From Verrucomicrobia bacterium UBA1727 (lineage in GTDB: Bacteria; Verrucomicrobiota; Kiritimatiellia; RFP12; UBA1067), in contig DCIL01000087.1 in NCBI GenBank assembly GCA_002315875.1, positions 7,091 to 26,175 of the forward strand: a stretch of 19,085 nucleotides of DNA. Direction: 5' to 3'. Under the pieces are notes generated by a model that had not been told where the DNA came from, did no database searches, and saw only the letters and a list, made by a program, of their open reading frames with translations. Each line of letters opens with the position of its first letter. Position 1 is the first letter of the stretch. Both the position numbers and the translations under genes were made by a program. Shown here piece by piece: positions 7,912 to 15,235 of this stretch.

Positions 7912-8508
7912 TTACCGATTCAAAAAAGGATTCGACTTCAATTCAGCGGCGATGGTGGTCGAAGGACCGTGACCGGGGATCACCTTCGTGTCCGGCGGCA
8001 GCGTCTTCAGCTTGGCAAGCGACTTCATCAGCACCTCCATGTCGCCACCTGGAAGATCGGTGCGACCGACCGATCCGCATAAAAGCGTGTCCCCCGAAAA
8101 GAGCATTTTATCCGCGGCAAAATAATACGAAACCCCGCCGGGAGTGTGTCCAGGCGTAGGAATGATCTCCAATCCGGCAATGTCAATCGCATTCACGATG
8201 TTCGCTGGCTTGGGTGCCGCGGGATAGTCCGGCGGATAGACATTCATCGGATGCGTGAGCACTGGAACTTCCGAATCGGAAATCACAACCTTCATTTCCG
8301 GGAAGCGTTTCTGGAGTCCTGCGATGCCGCCGATGTGATCGAAATGCGCATGCGTAAGCAGGATCGCCGTCGGCACTCCGGCGGCCGTCATCGCGTCCGC
8401 CACCGCGTCCGCCTCAGCTCCTGGATCAACCGCGTACGACTTACCGTCGATCGCAAAGACCGAACAATTGACTCCGAAAGCACCAACTTCAAGTATCTTA
8501 ATTTTCAT
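7912..8508 (-). CDS. Metallo-beta-lactamase-fold hydrolase (glyoxalase II-like)
   Basis: A 198-residue cytoplasmic zinc hydrolase of the glyoxalase II/YcbL type. All metal-binding motifs are visible: THAHFDH (52-58), the GHTPGG histidine (120-125), SGDTL with the bridging Asp (138-142), GRTDLPGG (148-155), and PGHG (178-181). It lacks the C-terminal substrate-binding domain of true glyoxalase II (about 250 residues), so it belongs with the short thioester-hydrolase-like group whose substrates are mostly unknown. There is no signal peptide. The start codon overlaps the stop of the permease gene in an ATGA arrangement, with AAGGG 7 nt upstream, which argues for translational coupling. Its place between a permease and a glycosidase may be operon convenience rather than a shared pathway. 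Confidence 0.92.
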   Translation of the reverse strand: MKIKILEVGAFGVNCSVFAIDGKSYAVDPGAEADAVADAMTAAGVPTAILLTHAHFDHIGGIAGLQKRFPEMKVVISDSEVPVLTHPMNVYPPDYPAAPKPANIVNAIDIAGLEIIPTPGHTPGGVSYYFAADKMLFSGDTLLCGSVGRTDLPGGDMEVLMKSLAKLKTLPPDTKVIPGHGPSTTIAAELKSNPFLNR

Positions 8509-9434
8509 AACCTTACCCTTGGATCAAGAACCGCGTAAAGCAGATCGGTGGCGAGATTGACGAACTGATAGAGCAGCGCTCCGAGCACCACCACCGTGCG
8601 CACTACCGCCATATCGGATGAATGAATCGCGTTGATCGAAACGGAGCCGAGACCGGGAATGCCGAAGAAACTCTCCAACAGTAAAGAGCCGGTGAAGAGC
8701 CAGGGAATCGAAAGCGAAACGTAGGTGACAATCGGAATTAGCGCGTTCCTGAGCACATGTCGGAAGAGAATAATCGGACCGGAGAGTCCCTTCGCCCGCG
8801 CGGTGAGCACATAAGGACGATAGATCTCGTCCAGAATCGCCGCGCGGAAGAATCGAATGTCGGGGCCAATCGAGGAGAGAATGCCGATCATCACCGGCAG
8901 TGCGAGATAGAACCAACTGCGGTAGCCCCAGACCGGAAAGAGTCCCGCCTTGTACGCAAGGAAGTACTGTCCCGCCAGAACCCAGATCACGTAGTTAACG
9001 CTCATCAGCACCGTAGAACCGACGAGAATCGCACGGTCAAGGATGCGTCCCCGAGCCGCCGCAGCCACCATCGCCGCCATCAGCGCAAGGATGGTGCCGC
9101 CGATGAGAATCGGCACCGTGAGCGAGAGCGAGGGGCCGACTCCGCGCTTCAGCACCTCGACGACCGGCTCCTGATGCTCTACCGAATATCCGAAATCTCC
9201 TACCACCACGCCCTTGACGAACGAAGTGAACTGACTGTCGAGCGAGAAGACGAGGGGCTTGTCGTATCCAAAACGGTGATTAAACGCCGCCACCGCTTCG
9301 GCGGACGCATTCTTGCCGAGAACGGCCTGCGCAGGAGAACCGCCGACGACATTGAAAAGGAGAAACGCCAAAAGGACGATGCCGAAAGTGTTCGGCACGG
9401 TTTCCCAAAGGCGTTTCAGCGCATACTTCAGCAT
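8505..9434 (-). CDS. ABC transporter permease, DppB/OppB family
   Basis: Inner-membrane subunit of a binding-protein-dependent importer, 309 residues, a usual length for DppB/OppB. The N terminus has the family pattern of a first membrane helix (about 13-31) followed by a large periplasmic loop. Further hydrophobic segments lie at about 104-125, 136-160, 175-190, 229-249 and 278-300. The cytoplasmic EAA-type coupling loop is RPYVLTARAKGLSGPIILFRHVLRNALIP (206-234), and the C terminus ends LLYAVLDPRVRL as is typical. The classic partners (DppC-type permease, ATPases, binding protein) are not in this window. The ligand cannot be read from the permease; family members carry peptides, nickel or oligosaccharides. 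The start overlaps the end of the upstream gene by 7 nt, with GAAGG about 7 nt before the ATG. Confidence 0.93.
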   Translation of the reverse strand: MLKYALKRLWETVPNTFGIVLLAFLLFNVVGGSPAQAVLGKNASAEAVAAFNHRFGYDKPLVFSLDSQFTSFVKGVVVGDFGYSVEHQEPVVEVLKRGVGPSLSLTVPILIGGTILALMAAMVAAAARGRILDRAILVGSTVLMSVNYVIWVLAGQYFLAYKAGLFPVWGYRSWFYLALPVMIGILSSIGPDIRFFRAAILDEIYRPYVLTARAKGLSGPIILFRHVLRNALIPIVTYVSLSIPWLFTGSLLLESFFGIPGLGSVSINAIHSSDMAVVRTVVVLGALLYQFVNLATDLLYAVLDPRVRL

Positions 9435-11341
9435 TCGATCGCCTTCGCCAGCAATGCGGTCACCTGGTCAGGATCGCACGCATCGAGGCGCTTGAGCGCG
9501 CAGGCCCAGCGGTAGGCGCCGGAGCCGTTGGTGTCGTAGGGACGATCCGAGAAGAGCTTGTCAAAGGCCTCGCGGCGATCGCGGCACATCTGACGAACCG
9601 CGGCAAGGCGACGCTTGAAACCGGTGAGATAGGCCTTGGCGAAGTCCGCATAATCGGAAACGAATTCGCGACGGCGGCGAACAACCGCGGCATAGTTGGC
9701 GACATAGCTTTCGAACGGACGCTCGTAGTTGATGAAGCTGCCGGCGTGGTCAGTTATCTTAAGCCCGGCAGGCAATCCGTCCGGTCCGATCTGCAGCACC
9801 TCGTAGTTCTGATCGAACAGAAGCTCATGCGTGACCGAGCTCTCGCGGCCGACGATCATATCAAGCGCTGCGGCCTCGCCCATCAGAAAGGCGAAGGCCT
9901 GGGCGAAGGCGGGATTGTGGAAGCGCGGCGGCGGGACCTTGTCGGACGCGATGCCGGTGATGTAGGAACGGACGAAATACGCGGTGCGCACGGCCGACCC
10001 CTCGTACTTGGCATTAGTGCCGTGATAGCGCTCAGTGAAGTGTCCGTACCCCAGTCGCTTCGGAAGATCCATGCCGAGCTGGCGGCACATCAACCGACGG
10101 TCGAGAATGAAGTCGGAATACTCGTCCGACTCTACGTATGCGCGCAGCAGATCCTTACCCTCGTCGAGATGTTCGGCGACGCCCCACTTCTGGAAGCGGA
10201 TCATCTGGATTGCGGTGCGTCCCGACCCTTCGCGGTACTGCATTATATAGACATCACCGCGGCGATTGCCTTCCACCGGATGTCTTGCGAGCGAATTGGC
10301 GATGCGCCCGATATTGATGTAATCGACGTCTCCGAAAAGCCGCGTCACGTTGAAGATGAGACTCTTCTCACGCTGGTCGGTGAGCTCGCTGTCGAAGATG
10401 ACCTGACCGCGATCGATGCGCGCACCCGGCAGCCATTCGATCTGACGGTAGAACTCTGGAGCGATGCCGGCGATGAGTTCCTGCTCCTCCGCGGCAGTTT
10501 CGTTCGGACCGCGCGTCAGCGCATGGCACATCTCATTTCGCCATTCGTAGTTGGTAACCTTCTCCTCGCGAAGCTCCGGCGGCAGCGCCATGCGCCATTC
10601 CGTCTCGACCTTCTCGACCGCGCGACGAAGCTCAGCGGGCGTCAGCTCGTCCACCGCAATCATCTTGAGTCCCTTACGGATCTCAATCGGCGCGCACGGC
10701 GGGAAGACATCGACTTCGGGATGCCCGAGACGATTGAACTTGTTGAGTCCGTTCACCACCTCTCGCACCTGACGCACATACGACTCGTCATCGAGCTTCG
10801 AGACCTCCTCGTATCCGGACGCAGTGATGTACCTCGTGCCGGTCGCGCGGTTGTAGTAGTAGATCGGCTTCTCGCAGATCGGCACCTTCGACTTCTCAAT
10901 GAGCTCGGCCATATCCTCCTGCGAAATCGGCTGGCGCGCCATACGCCAGTTCTCACCGCGCTCGCGAAGCGCGGTGCGCACCTTGAGCGAACTCGTGTTC
11001 AAATAGCGGATAGCCCGCTTCGGGACGATCTTCTGCAGTTCATCGTCCGCACGGAACGCAAGATCCATGCGCTCGGGATCGGGACGTATCAGCACCAGAT
11101 CCTCGGTGAAGATGAGGTCGACGGACTCGGCAAGTTCCTGATCCTCTTCGGTAGGCGTCAGCGCGGCGACTCCGGCCTTCGCCCTTTCGGCATTGAGATC
11201 CTCGATCCACATCATGCGCTGCATCGCATGAATGCCGCGCTTGGTCACCAATCCGGGGGTCTTGAAAAACATCGTGCCGATGCGGCTCAACTGCCGCCCC
11301 TCGGCATCCTTCGCAAAAATCTTTTCTCCTATCAGTTTCAT
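9428..11341 (-). CDS. Unrecognised protein of about 637 residues; weak kinase-like pattern in the C-terminal half
   Basis: I do not recognise this protein. It is 637 residues from ATG at 11341 (a TTG two codons upstream at 11347 is also possible), soluble, rich in charged residues, with no signal peptide or membrane segment. The N-terminal 300 residues contain KPIYYYNRATGTRYITASGYEEV (about 160-182, numbered from the TTG) and helical Glu/Arg-rich stretches. In the C-terminal part, DVYIMQYREG...IQMIRFQKWG (365-389) and DFILDRRLMCRQLGMDLP (412-429) could be a kinase N-lobe and alpha-C. AAALDMIVGRESSVTHELLF (492-511) and ITDHAGSF (531-538) line up loosely with the GN.DRHxxN...DNG.F catalytic region of Fam20/HipA-like kinases, but the catalytic Asp would be Ser. 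It is the first gene of a cluster with an ABC permease, overlapping it by 7 nt. The coding call is firm; the kinase idea is a guess. Confidence 0.85.
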   Translation of the reverse strand: MKLIGEKIFAKDAEGRQLSRIGTMFFKTPGLVTKRGIHAMQRMMWIEDLNAERAKAGVAALTPTEEDQELAESVDLIFTEDLVLIRPDPERMDLAFRADDELQKIVPKRAIRYLNTSSLKVRTALRERGENWRMARQPISQEDMAELIEKSKVPICEKPIYYYNRATGTRYITASGYEEVSKLDDESYVRQVREVVNGLNKFNRLGHPEVDVFPPCAPIEIRKGLKMIAVDELTPAELRRAVEKVETEWRMALPPELREEKVTNYEWRNEMCHALTRGPNETAAEEQELIAGIAPEFYRQIEWLPGARIDRGQVIFDSELTDQREKSLIFNVTRLFGDVDYINIGRIANSLARHPVEGNRRGDVYIMQYREGSGRTAIQMIRFQKWGVAEHLDEGKDLLRAYVESDEYSDFILDRRLMCRQLGMDLPKRLGYGHFTERYHGTNAKYEGSAVRTAYFVRSYITGIASDKVPPPRFHNPAFAQAFAFLMGEAAALDMIVGRESSVTHELLFDQNYEVLQIGPDGLPAGLKITDHAGSFINYERPFESYVANYAAVVRRRREFVSDYADFAKAYLTGFKRRLAAVRQMCRDRREAFDKLFSDRPYDTNGSGAYRWACALKRLDACDPDQVTALLAKAIEC

Positions 11342-11348
11342 GAGCAAT

Positions 11349-11357
11349 ATTATACCA
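11349..11357 (-). promoter_or_regulatory. Extended -10 promoter giving a nearly leaderless transcript
   Basis: Minus-strand TGGTATAAT preceded by TTTA, in the gap after the rhamnosidase-like gene. The -10 ends 7 nt before the ATG at 11341, so +1 should fall on or next to the start codon. There is no Shine-Dalgarno between them. A perfect 10-bp palindrome, AATTCGAATT (11360-11369), lies just upstream and could be an operator or chance. Confidence 0.6.
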
Positions 11358-11395
11358 TAAATTCGAATTGGAACAGGTTCGCCATCCGCACGGAA

Positions 11396-13042
11396 TCAAC
11401 GGCCGCGGCGGAAGAAGTAGAGCGGTGTGCAGCTCCAGGCGTGGCAGTAGCTCGCGACGAGATGATTTCCGCAGGAATTCGCGAAATCATTGCCGGGCAC
11501 GAAGCACTCCCAGAAGGTGTCCGCCCCCTTCTTAACCATTCCACCCCAATACTCGCGCAGCCGCTTCTCCGCTTCGTCCGCCAGCCCCGCGGCATACAGC
11601 GCCTCGATGAAATAATGATACCCGTAGGGCGAGATGTGACGATCGACATCGTTCGAGGCCATCACCGCCTTGAGACAGCGCTGACGGCGGTCGCCTTCCG
11701 CAATGCCGGAAATCACCATCCACGCCTGCGTCATCTCGGAGGCGCGCTCGCGCCAGGGACTTACGAAGATTCCGCGATCTTCCTTCCACATCCGTTCGCG
11801 CGCGGCACCCGTCATCATTTCTGCCGCCTTGCGCGCCCACTCGACTTCCTTTTCGCGTCCGAGCCGCGCGGCGAGTTCGCAGAAGCGCTTGAGTCCGTAA
11901 ACGATCACCCCCTGCTCCGCAGCCAGCGGCTCGGGTTGTCCGTGATCGATGAGATTCCACCACTTGTTCTTCGGCAGCATGAAGCCGTCGCTACCGACCG
12001 CACCGAGCACGAGCGCCATCTGCTGGACGCAGGCCGGCCACAGATCTTCGGCGACTTTCCTTTCTCCGCTCGCCTCGAGAAACTCGAGCACGACGGTCGG
12101 GAAGAGCGCGGTGTAATCGAGAATCGCACAACCGCCGCGCTTCGGAAACGGCTGTTCGTAGGCATCGGTGCTGACGCGCCCGTCCTTGTCCGTCGCCGTC
12201 CCCGCAAGGAGATAGATCGAACGCCGCACGATGTCCATATTACGATACGAGACGTAGTTCGAAAGCGCCTGCAACCGCAAGTCGCCGAGCCAGAGCCGGC
12301 GGTCGCGCTTCGGACCGTCCTCGAGCATCGTCTGCATGCAGTCACGCAGCGTATTAAGCGCCACACGGTCGATCTTCTCCGCCTCGGCATCCGGCGCCTT
12401 CCACTTGAGAAGCCGCGATTCGTCCGCCGAGGTCTCGGCGATCGCCGAAATGTCGGAGAACCTCACGTTGTTGGCGGACAGCACCTCGATCTTCAGATAA
12501 CGGAACGCATAGCGCCGCGGCAGATCGTAGACCATCGGCGTGAAATCGAGATTTACGATCTCGTCCTGAAACCAGGCGCGGCTCAAGCCCTTCCACTCCT
12601 TCGGCAGCTCCTCGATCATCTCGTTCGGCACTTCCGCCATCACGAGTTTGAGACGCAGTGGGGCGTCATTCGGACCATAGGAGTCGCGAATCGCAAGTCG
12701 GAGGCGTCCGACCAGGTGCTCACCGAAATCAAGATAATAGACATCGTCCTTCCTGAGATGTCGTCCGATGAGCTTGTCGATACCGCCGACAGGGACGCTC
12801 TTCAGTCCCTGAAAACCCTTCGCATCCTTCTCTGCTCGAATGAGTCCAACCGGCTTGATCTCGCGATGATGGAGCTTCGGCTTCGAAGCTTCGGACGCCG
12901 CCACCCAGCGCTCGCGCCGCGCGAGCGTCTCAGCGAGGTTCGCGGCAAAATATTCCTGGGAAACGCCGAGCCGATCAATGATCGACCCGGCTCCGAGCGC
13001 CAGCGGTAGAATGGCAACGGCAACGAAAGAAAAGGTCTTCAT
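11396..13042 (-). CDS. Exported GH78-like alpha-L-rhamnosidase
   Basis: Predicted to remove alpha-L-rhamnose from glycans outside the cytoplasm. From ATG at 13042 the product is 548 residues, with a clean signal peptide, MKTFSFVAVAILPLALGAG. Residues about 95-205 form a beta-sandwich; residues about 210-548 fit the six-hairpin (alpha/alpha)6 domain of GH78. The motif EDGPKRDRRLWLGDL (241-255) corresponds to the GH78 DCPQRE...W.GD motif, with Asp247 where the usual acid Glu stands. TFWE (509-512) corresponds to the TTWE base region, and HAWSCTP (534-540) to the HAWS/T..P motif. It is shorter than many GH78 enzymes (700-1000), which carry extra N-terminal sandwiches. An alternative GTG start at 13063 overlaps the upstream stop as GTGA and has AAGGA close by; the ATG gives the better signal peptide but has no Shine-Dalgarno. 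Substrate rhamnose is inferred. Confidence 0.8.
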   Translation of the reverse strand: MKTFSFVAVAILPLALGAGSIIDRLGVSQEYFAANLAETLARRERWVAASEASKPKLHHREIKPVGLIRAEKDAKGFQGLKSVPVGGIDKLIGRHLRKDDVYYLDFGEHLVGRLRLAIRDSYGPNDAPLRLKLVMAEVPNEMIEELPKEWKGLSRAWFQDEIVNLDFTPMVYDLPRRYAFRYLKIEVLSANNVRFSDISAIAETSADESRLLKWKAPDAEAEKIDRVALNTLRDCMQTMLEDGPKRDRRLWLGDLRLQALSNYVSYRNMDIVRRSIYLLAGTATDKDGRVSTDAYEQPFPKRGGCAILDYTALFPTVVLEFLEASGERKVAEDLWPACVQQMALVLGAVGSDGFMLPKNKWWNLIDHGQPEPLAAEQGVIVYGLKRFCELAARLGREKEVEWARKAAEMMTGAARERMWKEDRGIFVSPWRERASEMTQAWMVISGIAEGDRRQRCLKAVMASNDVDRHISPYGYHYFIEALYAAGLADEAEKRLREYWGGMVKKGADTFWECFVPGNDFANSCGNHLVASYCHAWSCTPLYFFRRGR

Positions 13043-13059
13043 GGCAATGAAACAATATC

Positions 13060-15219
13060 TCACATATCCTTCACGATGCGCACCTCGAAGCGTCCGAGCT
13101 CGTAATGACGCTTGCCGACGAGCGGCAGATCGATGTCGACGGCGACTGGCTTTTCGGCGGTGTTGACGATGATCGCGAAGAGTCGTCCGTCAACGGTCTT
13201 CGACCACCATTCGACAATCGACTTGCCGTCCCTCGCGCGACCGGTCGTGACGGGACCTTCCGCGGCGATGATGGGACGCAGCGCGATGATTTCGCGATTG
13301 ACCTTGTTGAGATCTGCCCACGCCTGCGGAACCTGCGCCGCGGTGACGTAATCCTTGCAATCGCGCGCGAACCACCACCACCAGATGCCGTTCGTCTCCT
13401 TGACGATCGCGAGATGGGCGCAGGCGCGGAACCAGTCGTAGTCGCGTTGGAACTTCGTCTTGAGCGGATCCACCTTCTCCTTGCGGCGGATCGCGCCCGT
13501 CTGATTGCCGTCATTGCAGTTGAGGAGCGTGGTGATCGGCGAGTTGCAGCCGATGAACTTGCGCTGCGAATCGATGAGCGAAATGACGTCGGCCGGCTTG
13601 CCGTACGCCTGAGACCAGTGGGTGTCCCACGTCCGGCGGTGCTCGCCCATGTTGCGGTCCCAGGTGGACATCACGACGGGATGGTACGGGTCGAGCGCAC
13701 GCACGATGTCCGCATGGGTGACGAGCACGTCGGGCGAAACGAACTGATTGAAGATCTCCGGCTCGTCGAAGAGATACCAGCAGAAGATCGCGGGATGATC
13801 CGCAAGGCGTCCCACGCGGCGCGCGGTGTGGGCGAAGTTGCCCTGCTTGATGCCCTCCGTCTTCCAGTTGCCGCGGTCGAAGCCGATGAACGCACGAAGT
13901 CCGTCATGCGCCCAGCACTCGTCCAGATACTTGCGGCACTGCACATCGTCCTGATTGCCTTCCCACTTGTAGGTATGCACGACATCGTATCCGCACTGGC
14001 GCACCTCGGTCATGTACTTCGGACTCACCTCGTAGATGCCGAGCGGGAAGATCCGCTTGCCCTTCTCGTGGAACATTCCGTCCGCCCCGGTGATGACCGC
14101 ATTCTCCGGCTTGGGCGAATTGAGGAAGTAGAACGGACACTCCGCGCTGTTGCCGCTGGCATCACTGACCTTGATCACGCCTTCGGTGAAACCCTTCGGC
14201 CAGCCCGCGGCGGGCGCGGCGAAGCGGCAGCGATATTCGCCATTACCGAGTTCGGTGCACACGCCGGCAACTCCGAGGAACTCCGCCTTCGGCACGCCGT
14301 TCGCCTCGCGGATACGGACGCTGAACGCGGCCTTCGCGTCGATGACACGCTTGGCCCTGGTCAGAAGTTGCGGAGCAAGCATATCCTTGTCCTTAGTTGA
14401 CTCGCTGACCGTGAAGCTCCAGGCCTCGTTCTTGTCCTGCCCTACCGAGTAGGCCGTCCAGAACCACTTGCCAGGCGCGAGCGGTTTCTCAAGCTGATAG
14501 TCATAGAATCCACCGGCATCATAGACGATGGTATTTTCCTTCGGGAAGTCGGGACTCCGCGAAATCGCCACCGAGAAGCGCCGCGCGCCGGGACGATACT
14601 TCCAACTGAACTTGGGCGTGTTCGTCATCAGTGAAGCGCCGTTCGCCGGCTCGACCTTCACAGTCGGCACCATGCACTTGAAGAACCTGACGTCATCGAA
14701 CCACGCCTTGCCGCTACCGCGGAGCGCGAGATAGATCGTCGCATAACCGGCATCCGGCGGCGCCTTGAGCTGGTCGGCGCGCACCTTCGTCCATTCCTTG
14801 GTGCCGTAGAAATTACCGACATACTGTCCGCCGGAGATCCACTTCTTGTCACTATTACACCACTCGACGATGAGCGTAGCGCCGCACGAGCCCTGTTGGA
14901 TGCGGTCATCGGCCTTGACGTTGTCGGTGCGGATGAAGCACTCCGCTCCGTACTCCGCGCCCGCCTCGACCGGCACCAGCCGAGTGAGATACACGTACCG
15001 AGCATCCACCTTGGTCATGTCGATGAGCGCACACGCCTTACCAGAGTGAGGATTCTCCGTAACCACCGACATGTTAGGCATGAACGACCATCCGGTCTTG
15101 CCCTCTTCGAATCCTGGATTCGATATCTCCACGGGAACTTCGACGCACTTCGATTCAGCAACCGCAACAACGCCAACGAGAGCAGCAGCCAACGCCACCG
15201 CATTTTTCACACACTTCAT
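13060..15219 (-). CDS. Exported multi-domain protein with C-terminal glycosidase-like TIM barrel
   Basis: A 719-residue exported protein: signal peptide at about 1-21 (KNAVALAAALVGVVAVAES). Residues about 28-185 resemble a carbohydrate-binding jelly roll (ISNPGFEEGKTGWSF, AWFDDVRF). A fibronectin-like sandwich follows (about 186-273, with PKFSWKY and WFWTAYSV), then a second Ig-like segment (about 280-366). From about 376 on there is a (beta/alpha)8-like domain with FPLGIYEVSPKYMTEV, HPAIFCWYLFDEPE (475-488, Glu486 a likely acid/base) and GIWWWWFARD (611-620), then a small C-terminal beta domain (about 660-719). The pattern fits clan A glycosidases, but I cannot place it in a numbered GH family. 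It lies 16 bp after the large surface protein, with AAGGAG 6 nt before the ATG, and abuts the GH78-like gene. A role in cutting the same glycan is inferred from context. Confidence 0.85.
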   Translation of the reverse strand: MKCVKNAVALAAALVGVVAVAESKCVEVPVEISNPGFEEGKTGWSFMPNMSVVTENPHSGKACALIDMTKVDARYVYLTRLVPVEAGAEYGAECFIRTDNVKADDRIQQGSCGATLIVEWCNSDKKWISGGQYVGNFYGTKEWTKVRADQLKAPPDAGYATIYLALRGSGKAWFDDVRFFKCMVPTVKVEPANGASLMTNTPKFSWKYRPGARRFSVAISRSPDFPKENTIVYDAGGFYDYQLEKPLAPGKWFWTAYSVGQDKNEAWSFTVSESTKDKDMLAPQLLTRAKRVIDAKAAFSVRIREANGVPKAEFLGVAGVCTELGNGEYRCRFAAPAAGWPKGFTEGVIKVSDASGNSAECPFYFLNSPKPENAVITGADGMFHEKGKRIFPLGIYEVSPKYMTEVRQCGYDVVHTYKWEGNQDDVQCRKYLDECWAHDGLRAFIGFDRGNWKTEGIKQGNFAHTARRVGRLADHPAIFCWYLFDEPEIFNQFVSPDVLVTHADIVRALDPYHPVVMSTWDRNMGEHRRTWDTHWSQAYGKPADVISLIDSQRKFIGCNSPITTLLNCNDGNQTGAIRRKEKVDPLKTKFQRDYDWFRACAHLAIVKETNGIWWWWFARDCKDYVTAAQVPQAWADLNKVNREIIALRPIIAAEGPVTTGRARDGKSIVEWWSKTVDGRLFAIIVNTAEKPVAVDIDLPLVGKRHYELGRFEVRIVKDM

Positions 15220-15235
15220 ATTGACTCCTTATTGA

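Noticed and set aside
11360..11369. The palindrome AATTCGAATT as an operator
   Set aside because: Ten bases in an AT-rich gap occur by chance often enough, and it is not repeated at the other three promoters; kept only as a note on the promoter.
9746..13009. A 1087-codon open frame on the plus strand, antisense to the unknown protein gene and the rhamnosidase-like gene, running through the promoter gap between them
   Set aside because: Its translation is rich in Leu, Arg and His, with no domain, signal or ribosome-binding site, as expected for the complement of GC-rich codons. The minus-strand genes have recognisable motifs and starts.
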